A stretch of 64,000 nt of DNA from Yoonia sp. R2331 (GTDB lineage: Bacteria > Pseudomonadota > Alphaproteobacteria > Rhodobacterales > Rhodobacteraceae), in assembly GCF_041103235.1 (NCBI RefSeq), contig NZ_JBGCUN010000001.1:2604001-2668000 (forward strand). The letters run 5' to 3'. The position numbers and the translations under genes were made by a program. Below are positions 17,106 to 27,619 of this stretch, piece after piece (the first letter of the stretch is position 1; each line of letters begins with the position of its first letter). Below the pieces are notes generated by a model. It was given only the letters and a program-made list of their open reading frames with translations. It was not told where the DNA came from and made no database searches.

Positions 17106-18770
17106 CTAGCTGCCATCGCGCCAGCGGTTCACAATCGGATAGCGCCGATCCAGCCAGAACGCCCGCTTACTCAAACGCGGGCCGGGGGCCGACTGGAACC
17201 GCTTGTATTCGCTGATGTAAATCAGATGCTCCACCCGTTTGACCGTCTCGCGGTCATATCCTTTGGCGACGCAATCCGCGACGCTGGCCTCATCATCCAC
17301 CAGCATCTCCAGAATGCCATCCAGCACGTCATAAGGCGGTAGGCTGTCCTCGTCCTTCTGATCAGGTCGCAATTCCGCACTGGGCGGCTTTTCGATGATC
17401 GCCACCGGAATCACCTCGCCTGCCGGGGCCTTCATCCAGGGCCGGTGATTGGCATTGCGCCAGCGGCAGGCCGCAAAAACCCGCGTTTTGTACATGTCCT
17501 TGATCGGGTTATAGCCGCCCGCCATATCGCCATAGATCGTGGCATACCCCACTGCGACCTCTGACTTGTTGCCGGTGGTCAGCAGCATCTCGCCAAACTT
17601 GTTGGACTGCGCCATCAACAACAACCCCCTGATCCGGCTTTGGATGTTTTCCTCGGTCAGGTCTTCATCGCGGCCTTCAAACAGGCCCGCCAGTGTATCT
17701 GTCACCGCATCCCGCGTCGCCTTGATCGGCACCGTGTCATAGTGACAGCCCAGCGCCTCTGCGCAGGCCGCCGCATCGTCTAGCGATCCTTGCGAAGTGT
17801 ATTCAGACGGCAGCATCAAACAGCGCACATTTTCGGGGCCCAACGCATCGGCGGCAATGGCCGCAACAATCGCAGAATCAATCCCGCCCGACAGGCCCAG
17901 CAGCACCTTTTTGAACCCGGTTTTCGCCATGTAATCGCGCAGGCTGCCAACCATCACATGGTAATCACGCTCAATCTCGTCCGGCAGATCGGACTTCGCG
18001 CCCTCGACGGCTTCCCAGCCGTCATCGGCGCGCCGGAAGTCAACATGCACCACAGCCTCTTCCATGAAAGGCAACATCACCGCCAGCTTACCGCCCCGGT
18101 TCAGCACAAAGGACCGGCCGTCAAACATCTGGTCGTCCTGCCCGCCCACCATGTTCAGGTAGACCAGCGGCACATCGTTCTCGACCACGCGGGACACCAT
18201 TTCGTTCATCCGGATCGGGAACTTACCCCGAAAATAGGGTGATCCATTGGGCACCATCAGCACCTCAGCCCCGCTTTCCACCATCGCCTCGCAGACATCC
18301 GGGTACCAGGCGTCCTCGCAGATCGGGCAACCAAGGCGCGGGGCTTCGTTTGTGGGGGCAAAGGGGCTCTTGATCTCGCCGCGGTTAAACAGGCGCACCT
18401 CATCGAAGACATTGAAATTGGGCAGGAAATGCTTGTCAAACCGGGTGCGCACAGCACCTCCCTCCAGCACGAAATAGCAATTGTGCAGCCGGTCGCCGTC
18501 CAGAAAAGGCGCGCCGATCGCCAGCAATGGTCCATCTGCGCAGTCCTGCGCCAGCGCCTGCAAATGCGTCCAGACATCGGCCAGAAACGCAGGCCGGCGC
18601 ACCAGATCCTGCGTCTGATATCCGGTCACGAACATCTCTGGCAGGGCCACCATATCCGCGCCCGCCGCCTTGCCCTCGGCCCAGGCCGCGCGGGCCTTGG
18701 CGCAGTTCCCGGCAAGATCGCCCACCGTGGGGTTCAACTGGGCCATCGTCAGGCGAAATTGATCACGCAT
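17106..18770 (-). CDS. nadE: glutamine-dependent NAD+ synthetase
   Basis: Final step of NAD synthesis: deamido-NAD, ATP and glutamine give NAD. The 554-residue protein has an N-terminal nitrilase-type glutaminase with the triad Glu (ALPEMFVTGY), Lys and Cys (GCPICEDAWYPD). A C-terminal ATP-pyrophosphatase domain carries LLGLSGGIDSAIVAAIA. The ATG at 18770 is preceded by a purine-rich GAGGAA and starts with the typical MRDQFRLTMAQLNPTVGDL. The frame stays open far upstream, antisense to the MORN gene, but that part is not homologous. Confidence 0.94.
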   Translation of the reverse strand: MRDQFRLTMAQLNPTVGDLAGNCAKARAAWAEGKAAGADMVALPEMFVTGYQTQDLVRRPAFLADVWTHLQALAQDCADGPLLAIGAPFLDGDRLHNCYFVLEGGAVRTRFDKHFLPNFNVFDEVRLFNRGEIKSPFAPTNEAPRLGCPICEDAWYPDVCEAMVESGAEVLMVPNGSPYFRGKFPIRMNEMVSRVVENDVPLVYLNMVGGQDDQMFDGRSFVLNRGGKLAVMLPFMEEAVVHVDFRRADDGWEAVEGAKSDLPDEIERDYHVMVGSLRDYMAKTGFKKVLLGLSGGIDSAIVAAIAADALGPENVRCLMLPSEYTSQGSLDDAAACAEALGCHYDTVPIKATRDAVTDTLAGLFEGRDEDLTEENIQSRIRGLLLMAQSNKFGEMLLTTGNKSEVAVGYATIYGDMAGGYNPIKDMYKTRVFAACRWRNANHRPWMKAPAGEVIPVAIIEKPPSAELRPDQKDEDSLPPYDVLDGILEMLVDDEASVADCVAKGYDRETVKRVEHLIYISEYKRFQSAPGPRLSKRAFWLDRRYPIVNRWRDGS

Positions 18771-18905
18771 CGTCACATTCCTCTTACACCTGCCATGATC
18801 TAGCAGATCGACCGGCAAGGGAAAGCCAATTGCCCCTTCCGCCCCGTTGTCACCCTGCCCCACATCTCCTAGTCTGCGGGTCGAGCGGAACGGGAGACAC
18901 GCAAA

Positions 18906-20315
18906 ATGCGGCTTGCACTGGCACTGGCCCTTGGATTGGCGACACCCGCCATCGGGCAAACCATTGAAACCAAGCAATACGACGACGGCGGCGTCTATGA
19001 GGGCGCGTTCCTGAACGGCAAACAGCACGGCCAAGGCACCTACCGCTTGCCCAATGGCTATGAATACACCGGTGAATGGGTCGCCGGAGAGATCAAGGGC
19101 ATGGGCACCGCCACCTTCCCCAACGGCTCGATCTACGAAGGGTCTTTTGATGCGGGCAAACCCGATGGCACCGGCAAGATCACCTTTGCCGACGGCGGCA
19201 CCTACGAAGGCGACTGGGCCGCAGGCCAGATCACCGGACGCGGCATCGCTAACTATGCCAATGGCGTCACTTACGAGGGCGAGTTTCGCAACGCCATGCA
19301 CCACGGCACCGGCACCATGCGCAGCCCTGGCGGCTACGAATACGCCGGCCCCTGGATCAATGGCGTCAAAGAAGGCACCGGCCGCATTACCTACCCCGAT
19401 GGCTCGGTTTATGAAGGCGAGCTTGTGGCGGGCGAACGCGCCGGCACCGGCACCCTGACCATGAAAGACGGGCTGATCTACACCGGCACATGGGTCGATG
19501 GTCAGATCGAAGGCAGCGGGCGGCTGGAACAGCCCAATGGCGACGTTTATCAGGGTGATCTTGTGGCCGGTCGCCGCGAAGGCACGGGTCAGGTCACCTA
19601 TGCCAACGGCGACACCTACAATGGCGGTTTCAAGGACGACAAACGCCACGGCCAAGGTACCTTTGTCGGCACCGATGGCTATCGTTACGTGGGCAGCTGG
19701 GCCAACGGCCAGATCGACGGTCAGGGCGAAGTGACCTATCCCGACGGCTCGGTCTATGTCGGCAGCTTCAAGGCCGATCTGGCCGATGGCACGGGCAAGA
19801 TCACCTACCCCGATGGGTCGTCCTATGACGGCGCGTGGGAGGCGGGCGTCATCAACGGACGCGGCATCGCCACCTATGCCAACGGGCTGGTCTACGAAGG
19901 CGAATTCCTCAACGCCAAGAACCACGGCCAAGGCACCATGACCTATGCCGATGGCTACACCTATGTGGGTCAATGGGCCGATGGACAGCGCAATGGCGAA
20001 GGCACGGCGACCTATGCCGATGGAACCGTCTATCAGGGTGGCTTTCTGAACGGTCAGCGCCACGGCACTGGCACAATCACCCTGCCCGATGGCTTTGTCT
20101 ATGCAGGCGCCTGGTCCGAGGGCGAAATGTCAGGCGTTGGTGTCGCCACCTATGCCAATGGCGACGTCTACGAAGGGTCATTCGTGCGTGGCCGCCGCCA
20201 AGGCCCCGGCACCATGCGCTATGCCACTGGCGAAGTTGAAGAAGGCGAATGGGCAGACGGCGCGATTCTATCGACCTCTGCCACGGGCACCGACGACAAC
20301 GCCGCGACCGAATGA
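18906..20315 (+). CDS. secreted MORN-repeat protein (18 repeats)
   Basis: A 469-residue protein with an N-terminal signal peptide (LALALALGLATPAIGQ) followed by eighteen consecutive 23-residue MORN repeats (consensus YEGxFxxGxxxGxGTxxxxxG) and a partial nineteenth. MORN arrays form elongated beta sheets that bind lipid or protein partners. Repeats alternate Trp and Phe at position 8, and repeats 1-9 align one by one with 10-18. It probably lies in the periplasm or outer surface. No enzymatic domain is present. It is divergent from nadE. Confidence 0.9.
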   Translation: MRLALALALGLATPAIGQTIETKQYDDGGVYEGAFLNGKQHGQGTYRLPNGYEYTGEWVAGEIKGMGTATFPNGSIYEGSFDAGKPDGTGKITFADGGTYEGDWAAGQITGRGIANYANGVTYEGEFRNAMHHGTGTMRSPGGYEYAGPWINGVKEGTGRITYPDGSVYEGELVAGERAGTGTLTMKDGLIYTGTWVDGQIEGSGRLEQPNGDVYQGDLVAGRREGTGQVTYANGDTYNGGFKDDKRHGQGTFVGTDGYRYVGSWANGQIDGQGEVTYPDGSVYVGSFKADLADGTGKITYPDGSSYDGAWEAGVINGRGIATYANGLVYEGEFLNAKNHGQGTMTYADGYTYVGQWADGQRNGEGTATYADGTVYQGGFLNGQRHGTGTITLPDGFVYAGAWSEGEMSGVGVATYANGDVYEGSFVRGRRQGPGTMRYATGEVEEGEWADGAILSTSATGTDDNAATE

Positions 20316-20361
20316 CCCCGCAACTCATGGGTAGGCCGGGGTTCACCCCGGCACATCAGCC

Positions 20362-20820
20362 ATGATCCCAGATCTGCCGGCCGGCCTTTCGCCGCAAGAC
20401 CTGCCGCCGCATCAACGCGGCCCTTGGGTGCAGGACTTTCACGCCATATCCCCAGACGGGCACCACACCGTGATCCTTTACGGCGTCGATGAGCACCGCA
20501 TGGGCCACTTTCACGGCTACGCGATCTGGTCAAAGGCCCAAACGCCGTGGGCCGCCATTGGTGGCATCCCGCGTTTGCCGCTTGCGCAATTCGTCCATTG
20601 GATCGACAGCAGCCGCTTTGCATTGAAACTCAACGCCTTCCACGGTGCGCCCGTGCGCCCAATGATCGTGATCGACCTTGATGGCACGTTCGCCGTTTTG
20701 CCCAACAGCTCTGGCGCGACCCCTGATCCGACATTGCTGTCAGAACCCATCACCGCCCTGTTCCAACCTTTCACCCCACAAGCACTCGCCGTGGCGGTCG
20801 ACCTGATCCATCTGTCCTGA
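20362..20820 (+). CDS. hypothetical protein
   Basis: A 152-residue soluble protein beginning MIPDLPAGLSPQDLPPHQRG. Its HTVILYGVDEHRMGHFHGYA stretch is His-rich. No signal peptide, membrane segment or known motif is seen. It starts 46 bases after the MORN gene and may share its transcript. I do not recognise the family. Confidence 0.7.
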   Translation: MIPDLPAGLSPQDLPPHQRGPWVQDFHAISPDGHHTVILYGVDEHRMGHFHGYAIWSKAQTPWAAIGGIPRLPLAQFVHWIDSSRFALKLNAFHGAPVRPMIVIDLDGTFAVLPNSSGATPDPTLLSEPITALFQPFTPQALAVAVDLIHLS

Positions 20821-20836
20821 GGGGCTGCTGGCCCCT
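20820..20836 (+). terminator. short hairpin after hypothetical gene
   Basis: AGGGGC / GCCCCT stem with a 5-base loop directly at the stop codon, followed by an AT-rich TTCTCTGATTTT tract. It is a plausible weak terminator. A second palindrome, CTTAACG / CGTTAAG at 20871-20886, lies further on before the convergent photolyase gene ends. Confidence 0.45.
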
Positions 20837-20946
20837 ATTCTCTGATTTTCAGCGCGGGACATTTACTTAACTTAACGCCCGTTAAGACGTCGACCTGCAT
20901 GATATGTGTATGGGTTGTGCATCATCAGTGCATCCCGAACGGCGTA

Positions 20947-22470
20947 TTAAATCCCCTCTCCCGCATCCATCCGGTCAAGCAGCTTACCCGCCTCTCTTAA
21001 CACTTGATCCTTGCGATCATCGGCCATCCGATCCCATGTGCGATACATGTTCCCCATACGCGGATTGTCAGAATACCGGTCGCGATGACGGATCAGAAAA
21101 TCCCAGTACAACAGATTGAAAGGACACGCTTTTTCGCCTATTTTGGCGGTCACAGAATAGTGGCAAGATTTGCAGTAATCGCTCATCTTGTTGATGTAGT
21201 TGCCGCTCGACACATAGGGTTTGCTGGCGATGATCCCGCCATCGGCAAATTGGCTCATCCCGATGGTGTTGGGTGCCTCGACCCATTCATAGGCATCGGC
21301 ATAGACCGCCAAATACCATTCATGCACCTCTTGCGGCGAAACACCTGATAACAAAGCAAAATTACCAGTCACCATCAGCCGCTGGATGTGGTGGGCATAG
21401 GCCTCATCCCGGGTCTGCGCCACGGCACTTTCCATGCAACGCATCCGGGTTTCGCCACCCCAATAGACGGCGGGCAATTTACGCTTGTGTTCCAAGACGT
21501 TCCGCCCCGTGTACCCTGGCCCTTCCAGAAAATAGATGCCCCGCACATATTCGCGCCAGCCAATGATCTGCCGGATGAACCCCTCTGCCGCGTTGATCGG
21601 CACATCCCCGTCTTTCCATGCTTTTTCAACGGCCTGACAAACCTCAAACGGGTCCAACAGGCCTGCATTCAGGTAAAGCCCGACCAGCCCGTGATACAAA
21701 AACGGCTCGTCCCGCAGCATCGCATCTTGATAGTCACCAAAATGCGGGGCGGCATATTTCACCCAATGCGCCAGATGCTGGCGCGCCTGCCCGTTGTCCG
21801 TGGCAAACCAGAAGTCATCCAACCGTCCGAAATTGCGGGAAAATTTGTCTGCGACGAGGTCCAGAACCTCTTGCACAGTTTCATCGGGCGTAAACCGCAT
21901 CGGCCCTGCATAGTTGATCGCATCGGGCGCTGGCTTGCGGTTGTCATGGTCAAAATTCCACTGCCCGCCCGCTGGTTGGTCGCCCTCCATCATCAAGCCG
22001 GTCTTGCGTCGCATTTCACGGTAGAAATACTCCATCCGCAGCGCCTTTCGGCCTTCGGCCCAGCGCTCGAAATCGGCGTGGGAGGCGATGAACCGGTCGT
22101 CCTGCAAAATCTTTACCTTCAAGGGGCATGATTGCAGCGCTTCAATCAGGCGCCACTCCCCCGGCTCGGTCGCCCATACTTCTTTTGCCCCGGTTGCCTC
22201 TGCATATCTGAGGATTTCGCCGCAGATGCTCTCTGACCGCTCTGAATCGTCAAATTTCGTGTAGTAAACCCGCCAGCCGTTAACCTTTAGGGCCTCTGCA
22301 AACTTGCGCATCGCGGCAAAGATAAATGCGATCTTCTTTGGGTGGTGCGCCACATAGCTGGCCTCGTCCCCGACCTCGGCCATGACCACCACATCTGACG
22401 CTTTGTCGGTCGCCTTGAGCGCGGCCACATCCATGCTCAACTGGTCACCCAGCACCAGAACCAGCTTCAC
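20947..22470 (-). CDS. iron-sulfur cryptochrome/(6-4) photolyase (PhrB/FeS-BCP type)
   Basis: A light-driven DNA repair flavoprotein of 507 residues. It belongs to the bacterial cryptochrome-photolyases that carry a 4Fe-4S cluster. The four candidate cluster cysteines are in RMRCMES, DYCKSCHY and KACPFN. LVLGDQLSMD opens the N-terminal antenna domain, and the FAD region includes IIGWREYVRGIYF and VTGNFALLSGV. The length matches PhrB of Agrobacterium. It overlaps the upstream SDR gene by four bases, so the two are likely co-transcribed. Confidence 0.93.
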   Translation of the reverse strand: MKLVLVLGDQLSMDVAALKATDKASDVVVMAEVGDEASYVAHHPKKIAFIFAAMRKFAEALKVNGWRVYYTKFDDSERSESICGEILRYAEATGAKEVWATEPGEWRLIEALQSCPLKVKILQDDRFIASHADFERWAEGRKALRMEYFYREMRRKTGLMMEGDQPAGGQWNFDHDNRKPAPDAINYAGPMRFTPDETVQEVLDLVADKFSRNFGRLDDFWFATDNGQARQHLAHWVKYAAPHFGDYQDAMLRDEPFLYHGLVGLYLNAGLLDPFEVCQAVEKAWKDGDVPINAAEGFIRQIIGWREYVRGIYFLEGPGYTGRNVLEHKRKLPAVYWGGETRMRCMESAVAQTRDEAYAHHIQRLMVTGNFALLSGVSPQEVHEWYLAVYADAYEWVEAPNTIGMSQFADGGIIASKPYVSSGNYINKMSDYCKSCHYSVTAKIGEKACPFNLLYWDFLIRHRDRYSDNPRMGNMYRTWDRMADDRKDQVLREAGKLLDRMDAGEGI

Positions 22471-23111
22471 CAGATGACCTCTTTTCCTGCGTAGTCAAAG
22501 AACCCACCGCTTTGACGAGGTTCCAAATTTTCAATGACTGACAACAGGTTATCCGCTGCCTCATCCACCGGGACCGTCTTGTGACGCCCTGCGTATTGCG
22601 CCGTAAAGGAGGTTTCGACCGTGCCGGGATGCAGCGCCACCACCACAGCGCCCTTGTGGCTGCGCCCCATCTCGATCGCGGCCCCTTTGACGATCTGGTT
22701 CAGCGCGGCCTTGCTCGCGCGGTAGCTGTGCCATCCGCCGATTTGATTGTCACCTATCGACCCAACCCGCGCCGACAAAATTGCGCAACGCCCTGCTTTT
22801 GAAAGCAATTTCGGCACATGTCGCAGCACCAGCGCGACCCCGAATGTGTTGACTGCAAAGACACGCTGCATCTCTTCGGCTGTGATCGCCGCCAAGGATT
22901 TTTCAGGCGTGCCCAGCATCCCGATTGCCACAAAGATCAGGTCAAACGGCCCGTCCAGGTCGCCCAAGACCCGGTCCACCGCATCCGAATTGGTCACATC
23001 CAACCCATCGCGCCGCGATAGGCCAGTGACGTCAAACTCCTTTGCAGCCAATGCCTTGCACACCGCGGATCCGATCCCGCCAGTGGCGCCTATTACCAAT
23101 GCCCTGCTCAT
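22467..23111 (-). CDS. short-chain dehydrogenase/reductase (C-factor-like)
   Basis: A 214-residue SDR with the NAD(P)-binding GATGGIGSA motif at residue 8, the AVNTFGV strand and a YRASK active site (Tyr-x-x-x-Lys), with Ser in LSARVGS. The short length resembles the CsgA/C-factor subgroup. The start at 23111 (MSRALVIGATGG) is preferred to a longer frame because it gives the standard N-terminus. It lies in an operon with the photolyase gene, and the substrate is unknown. Confidence 0.88.
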   Translation of the reverse strand: MSRALVIGATGGIGSAVCKALAAKEFDVTGLSRRDGLDVTNSDAVDRVLGDLDGPFDLIFVAIGMLGTPEKSLAAITAEEMQRVFAVNTFGVALVLRHVPKLLSKAGRCAILSARVGSIGDNQIGGWHSYRASKAALNQIVKGAAIEMGRSHKGAVVVALHPGTVETSFTAQYAGRHKTVPVDEAADNLLSVIENLEPRQSGGFFDYAGKEVIW

Positions 23112-23174
23112 CGTCAGGGACCTAGACCTTGATTCAGGCTTTTCAAACGAAATCGCCGCAGTATAGTGCGCATC

Positions 23175-23249
23175 ATGTTGAAGCGCGCTCATATCACCAT
23201 TTCGGGGTCGATTGACCTGCGCGCTCTGCTGCTCCTAAGCCGCCTCTGA
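23175..23249 (+). CDS. leucine-rich leader peptide of leuA (attenuator)
   Basis: A 24-codon open frame, MLKRAHITISGSIDLRALLL followed by LSRL, has four consecutive Leu codons (CTG CTG CTC CTA) and ends 68 bases before leuA. CTA is rare in such GC-rich genomes. This is the classic form of a transcription attenuation leader for leucine synthesis. The start context is weak, so it rests on codon content and position. Confidence 0.7.
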   Translation: MLKRAHITISGSIDLRALLLLSRL

Positions 23250-23290
23250 GCGTGCCATCCGGCGCGACCGCTCAGAGGGGATAGCGCGCC
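23243..23290 (+). promoter_or_regulatory. leu attenuator hairpins
   Basis: Two competing stems follow the leader peptide. CCTCTGAGCG (23243-23252) pairs with CGCTCAGAGG (23269-23278) and includes the leader stop codon. GGCGCG (23261-23266) pairs with CGCGCC (23285-23290). Both cannot form fully together with a ribosome on the Leu codons. There is no long T-run, so the termination mode is unclear. Confidence 0.55.
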
Positions 23291-23316
23291 AGGACACTTC
23301 TTTCAGGATAGCAGAC

Positions 23317-24876
23317 ATGACCGACCACGTATTGATTTTTGACACCACCTTGCGCGATGGCGAACAGTCGCCCGGCGCGACGATGACCCATGCCGAAAAG
23401 CTCGAAATCGCAGAGCTTTTGGACGAGATGGGCGTCGACATTATCGAAGCAGGCTTTCCAATCGCGTCAGAGGGCGACTTTAACGCCGTCTCGGAGATCG
23501 CGAAAAATGCCAAGCAATCAACGATTTGCGGGCTGAGCCGGGCGAACTTCAAGGATATCGACCGCTGTTGGGAAGCGGTGAAACATGCGAAGTCCCCGCG
23601 TATTCACACCTTCATCGGCACGTCGCCCCTGCATCGGGCGATTCCGAACCTGACAATGGATGAAATGGCAGAGCGTATCCACGACTGCGTCACCCACGCC
23701 CGCAACCTCTGCGACAACGTGCAATGGTCCTCGATGGATGCCACCCGTACGGAAGAGGATTATCTGTGCCGCACCGTTGAAATCGCGATCAAGGCCGGTG
23801 CCACTACGATCAACATCCCCGACACGGTTGGCTACACCGCCCCGCGCGAATCCGCTGACTTGATCAAGATGCTGATCGAACGGGTTCCGGGCGCGGATGA
23901 GGTGATTTTTGCCACCCACTGCCACAACGACCTTGGCATGGCGACCGCCAATAGCCTTGCTGCCGTCGAAGGTGGTGCGCGGCAGATCGAGTGCACGATC
24001 AACGGCTTGGGCGAACGCGCCGGCAACACCGCGCTGGAAGAGGTCGTGATGGCCCTGAAAGTACGGAATGACATCATGCCGTTCGATACCCAGATCGACA
24101 CCACCAAGATCATGAACATCTCGCGCCGCGTTGCGACCGTCTCGGGCTTTCCGGTGCAATTCAACAAGGCCATCGTCGGCAAGAATGCCTTTGCCCACGA
24201 AAGCGGCATTCACCAGGACGGGATGCTCAAGAACGCCGAGACGTTCGAGATCATGCGCCCTGCCGACGTGGGCTTGTCCGAAACCTCATTGGTCATGGGC
24301 AAACATTCAGGCCGCGCCGCATTGCGGTCCAAGCTGGAAGAGTTGGGGTACACCCTTGGCGACAATGAATTGATGGACGTCTTTGTGAGGTTCAAGGAAT
24401 TGGCCGACCGCAAGAAAGAAGTGTTCGAGGATGACTTGATCGCCCTGATGCGCACCAATGACGCCGAAGACGATCACTTGCGGCTGAAGTCGCTTAAGGT
24501 GGTCTGCGGCACCGATGGCCCCCAAACAGCGGAAATGACCCTGACTGTTGGTGGTGAAGATATGTCAATCGAAACCACCGGCGATGGCCCCGTCGATGCC
24601 GCCTTTAGCGCGGTCAAGGCACTTTACCCACATGGTGCGCGGCTGCAGCTTTATCAGGTGCACGCTGTGACCGAAGGCACCGATGCGCAAGCCACCGTCA
24701 GCGTCAGGATGGAGGAAGAAGGCCGCATCGCCACCGGTCAGTCAGCTGATACCGACACGGTCGTTGCCTCGGCCAAGGCATATATCAATGCGCTCAACCG
24801 TCTGATCGTGCGCCGCACGAAATCCGCACCCGGCGCGGATGTGAAAGGCGTCAGCTACAAGGACGCGGGCGAGTAA
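23317..24876 (+). CDS. leuA: 2-isopropylmalate synthase
   Basis: First committed step of leucine synthesis: acetyl-CoA plus 2-ketoisovalerate gives 2-isopropylmalate. The 519 residues start with the HMGL-like barrel motif DTTLRDGEQSPGATM. The metal-binding HCHNDLGMA lies near residue 203 and the HESGIHQDGML motif near 293. The C-terminal third (from about 390) is the regulatory domain that binds leucine. It is preceded by a leucine-rich leader peptide and stem-loops, so expression probably responds to charged tRNA-Leu. Confidence 0.96.
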   Translation: MTDHVLIFDTTLRDGEQSPGATMTHAEKLEIAELLDEMGVDIIEAGFPIASEGDFNAVSEIAKNAKQSTICGLSRANFKDIDRCWEAVKHAKSPRIHTFIGTSPLHRAIPNLTMDEMAERIHDCVTHARNLCDNVQWSSMDATRTEEDYLCRTVEIAIKAGATTINIPDTVGYTAPRESADLIKMLIERVPGADEVIFATHCHNDLGMATANSLAAVEGGARQIECTINGLGERAGNTALEEVVMALKVRNDIMPFDTQIDTTKIMNISRRVATVSGFPVQFNKAIVGKNAFAHESGIHQDGMLKNAETFEIMRPADVGLSETSLVMGKHSGRAALRSKLEELGYTLGDNELMDVFVRFKELADRKKEVFEDDLIALMRTNDAEDDHLRLKSLKVVCGTDGPQTAEMTLTVGGEDMSIETTGDGPVDAAFSAVKALYPHGARLQLYQVHAVTEGTDAQATVSVRMEEEGRIATGQSADTDTVVASAKAYINALNRLIVRRTKSAPGADVKGVSYKDAGE

Positions 24877-24890
24877 CGCGACATTTGTGG

Positions 24891-24912
24891 CGGTCCGGCA
24901 AGTGTCGGGCCG
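24891..24912 (+). terminator. possible leuA terminator hairpin
   Basis: A 9-bp GC-rich stem (two G-T pairs) with an AAGT loop starts 15 bases after the leuA stop. No T-run follows, so it could be a weak or Rho-aided stop. The 200 bases that follow hold the mreB promoter and leader with no other gene seen. Confidence 0.4.
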
Positions 24913-25004
24913 TCATGATGTTCGATCACGGCAAAATCGGCGACCAAACACCTGCTAAGTCGCCCTTAAATGTTCGATAAGTATAAGCGGCAGAATTGCG
25001 CTGA

Positions 25005-26153
<1,149 letters not shown>

Positions 26154-26178
26154 ACCCCATCGAAAGGGTGTGTGACCC

Positions 26179-27087
26179 TTGGCCAGGAACCGCGACAGCG
26201 AAGATTTCGTCGGCCCGATCCGCAGATTGCTGGTCGGGCTTTGCGTGTTTTTGCTGTTGGGCACATTTCTGGTCTGGCGCATCGACAGCCCCCGCGTGGA
26301 ACGCTTTCGTCTGGCTGTAATTGACCGTGTCGTGCCATCGTTTGACTGGGCGATGGCGCCGGTCACCGGGATCGCCAATATCTTCAGCGATTTCCGCAGC
26401 TATCAGGCGCTGGCCGCCCAAAACGCCGACTTACGCCGTGAGTTGCAGCAGATGAAGGGCTGGAAAGAGGCCGCCCTGCAGCTGGAACAGGAAAACGCCC
26501 GCCTGTTGGACCTGAACAACGTGCGACTTGATCCAAAACTGACCTATGTGACGGGCGTCGTGATCACCGACAGCGGGTCGCCTTTTCGGCAATCGGTGCT
26601 GCTGAATGTCGGCGCGCGTGACGGCATCATTGATGGCTGGCCGACGATGGATGGTATTGGCCTTGTGGGGCGGATCAGCGGCGTGGGACAGGACACCAGC
26701 CGGGTCATCCTGCTGACGGATACGTCCTCTCGCATTCCAGTGACAATCCAGCCGTCAGGGCAAAAGGCCATTTTGGCAGGCGACAACACGCTAAACCCGC
26801 CGATTGAGTTTCTCGAAGACCCCGATCAGGTCCGCCCCGGCGACCGGGTTGAAACCTCTGGCGATGGCGGGGTTTTCCCGGCCGATCTGCTGGTGGGTCA
26901 GGTGGCATTGGGGTCCGACCGCCGTTTGCGGGTGCGGCTTTCGGCGGACTATGGGCGGCTCGAGTTTCTGCGGGTGCTGCGCGCGCGCCCGCACGAAGAC
27001 ATCACAGACCCCGGCAGCCTGTTGTCGCCCGACACAGATACCGCCGCCGAAACCGCCGAGATTGCGTCAGAGGACACAGATGGCTGA
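26179..27087 (+). CDS. mreC: rod shape-determining protein MreC
   Basis: A periplasmic scaffold of the elongasome, linking MreB to PBP2. It has one N-terminal membrane helix (about residues 15-33), a coiled coil (FRSYQALAAQNADLRRELQQ) and the beta-barrel domain with GLVGRISGVGQDTSRVILLTD. The likely start is the TTG at 26179, because the only nearby in-frame GTG is followed at once by a stop. It lies 25 bases after mreB, and its stop overlaps mreD by eight bases. Confidence 0.94.
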   Translation: MARNRDSEDFVGPIRRLLVGLCVFLLLGTFLVWRIDSPRVERFRLAVIDRVVPSFDWAMAPVTGIANIFSDFRSYQALAAQNADLRRELQQMKGWKEAALQLEQENARLLDLNNVRLDPKLTYVTGVVITDSGSPFRQSVLLNVGARDGIIDGWPTMDGIGLVGRISGVGQDTSRVILLTDTSSRIPVTIQPSGQKAILAGDNTLNPPIEFLEDPDQVRPGDRVETSGDGGVFPADLLVGQVALGSDRRLRVRLSADYGRLEFLRVLRARPHEDITDPGSLLSPDTDTAAETAEIASEDTDG

Positions 27088-27619
27088 AACCCCGACAACC
27101 ACATTGTGGCTGGGCCGGGCAATGTTTCTTGGCCTTGCACTGGTGCTAATGTTCTTGCAACTGGTCCCGCTCAACATGGAACCCGGAGGATTGGTGGCCC
27201 CTGATCTGTTGCTGGCCGTGACTGTGGCCTGGATCGCCCGCCGCCCCGATTATGCGCCGTTTTATGTGATAGCGGCGATCTATCTGTTGTCTGACCTGCT
27301 GTTCCAGCGCCCCCCGGGGCTATGGGCTGCATTGGTGTTGATCATGACAGAGATGCTGCGCGCCCGGACCAAACGCATTCGCGATATGCCGATCCTGCTG
27401 GAATGGGGCAGCGTTGCGGTAGGCATCGCGGCGATCACGCTGGCCAACCGCATCGTGCTCGCGATTGTGATGATGCCGCAGGCCCCTCTGGGCTTGACCC
27501 TGATACTGATGCTGACGACCATTGCGGTTTATCCCGTGGTCGTGCTGGTGGCGCATTTCCTGTTTGGCGTTACGCGCACGGCACCCGGTGCGGTGGACAG
27601 CTTGGGGCACAGGCTATGA
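27080..27619 (+). CDS. mreD: rod shape-determining protein MreD
   Basis: A 179-residue inner-membrane protein with about five helices that joins MreC in the elongasome. The start ATG lies inside the 3' end of mreC; the open frame further upstream is a shadow of mreC. MreD is poorly conserved in sequence, so the call rests on its length, hydrophobicity and place between mreC and mrdA. The stop overlaps the mrdA start (ATGA). Confidence 0.9.
   Translation: MAETPTTTLWLGRAMFLGLALVLMFLQLVPLNMEPGGLVAPDLLLAVTVAWIARRPDYAPFYVIAAIYLLSDLLFQRPPGLWAALVLIMTEMLRARTKRIRDMPILLEWGSVAVGIAAITLANRIVLAIVMMPQAPLGLTLILMLTTIAVYPVVVLVAHFLFGVTRTAPGAVDSLGHRL

Noticed and set aside
18771-20063. Long open frame antisense to the MORN gene, continuous with nadE
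   Set aside because: The extra 431 residues are a Gly/Ala/Val-rich mirror of the MORN repeats caused by GC codon bias. NadE homology starts at 18770 with its own ribosome site.
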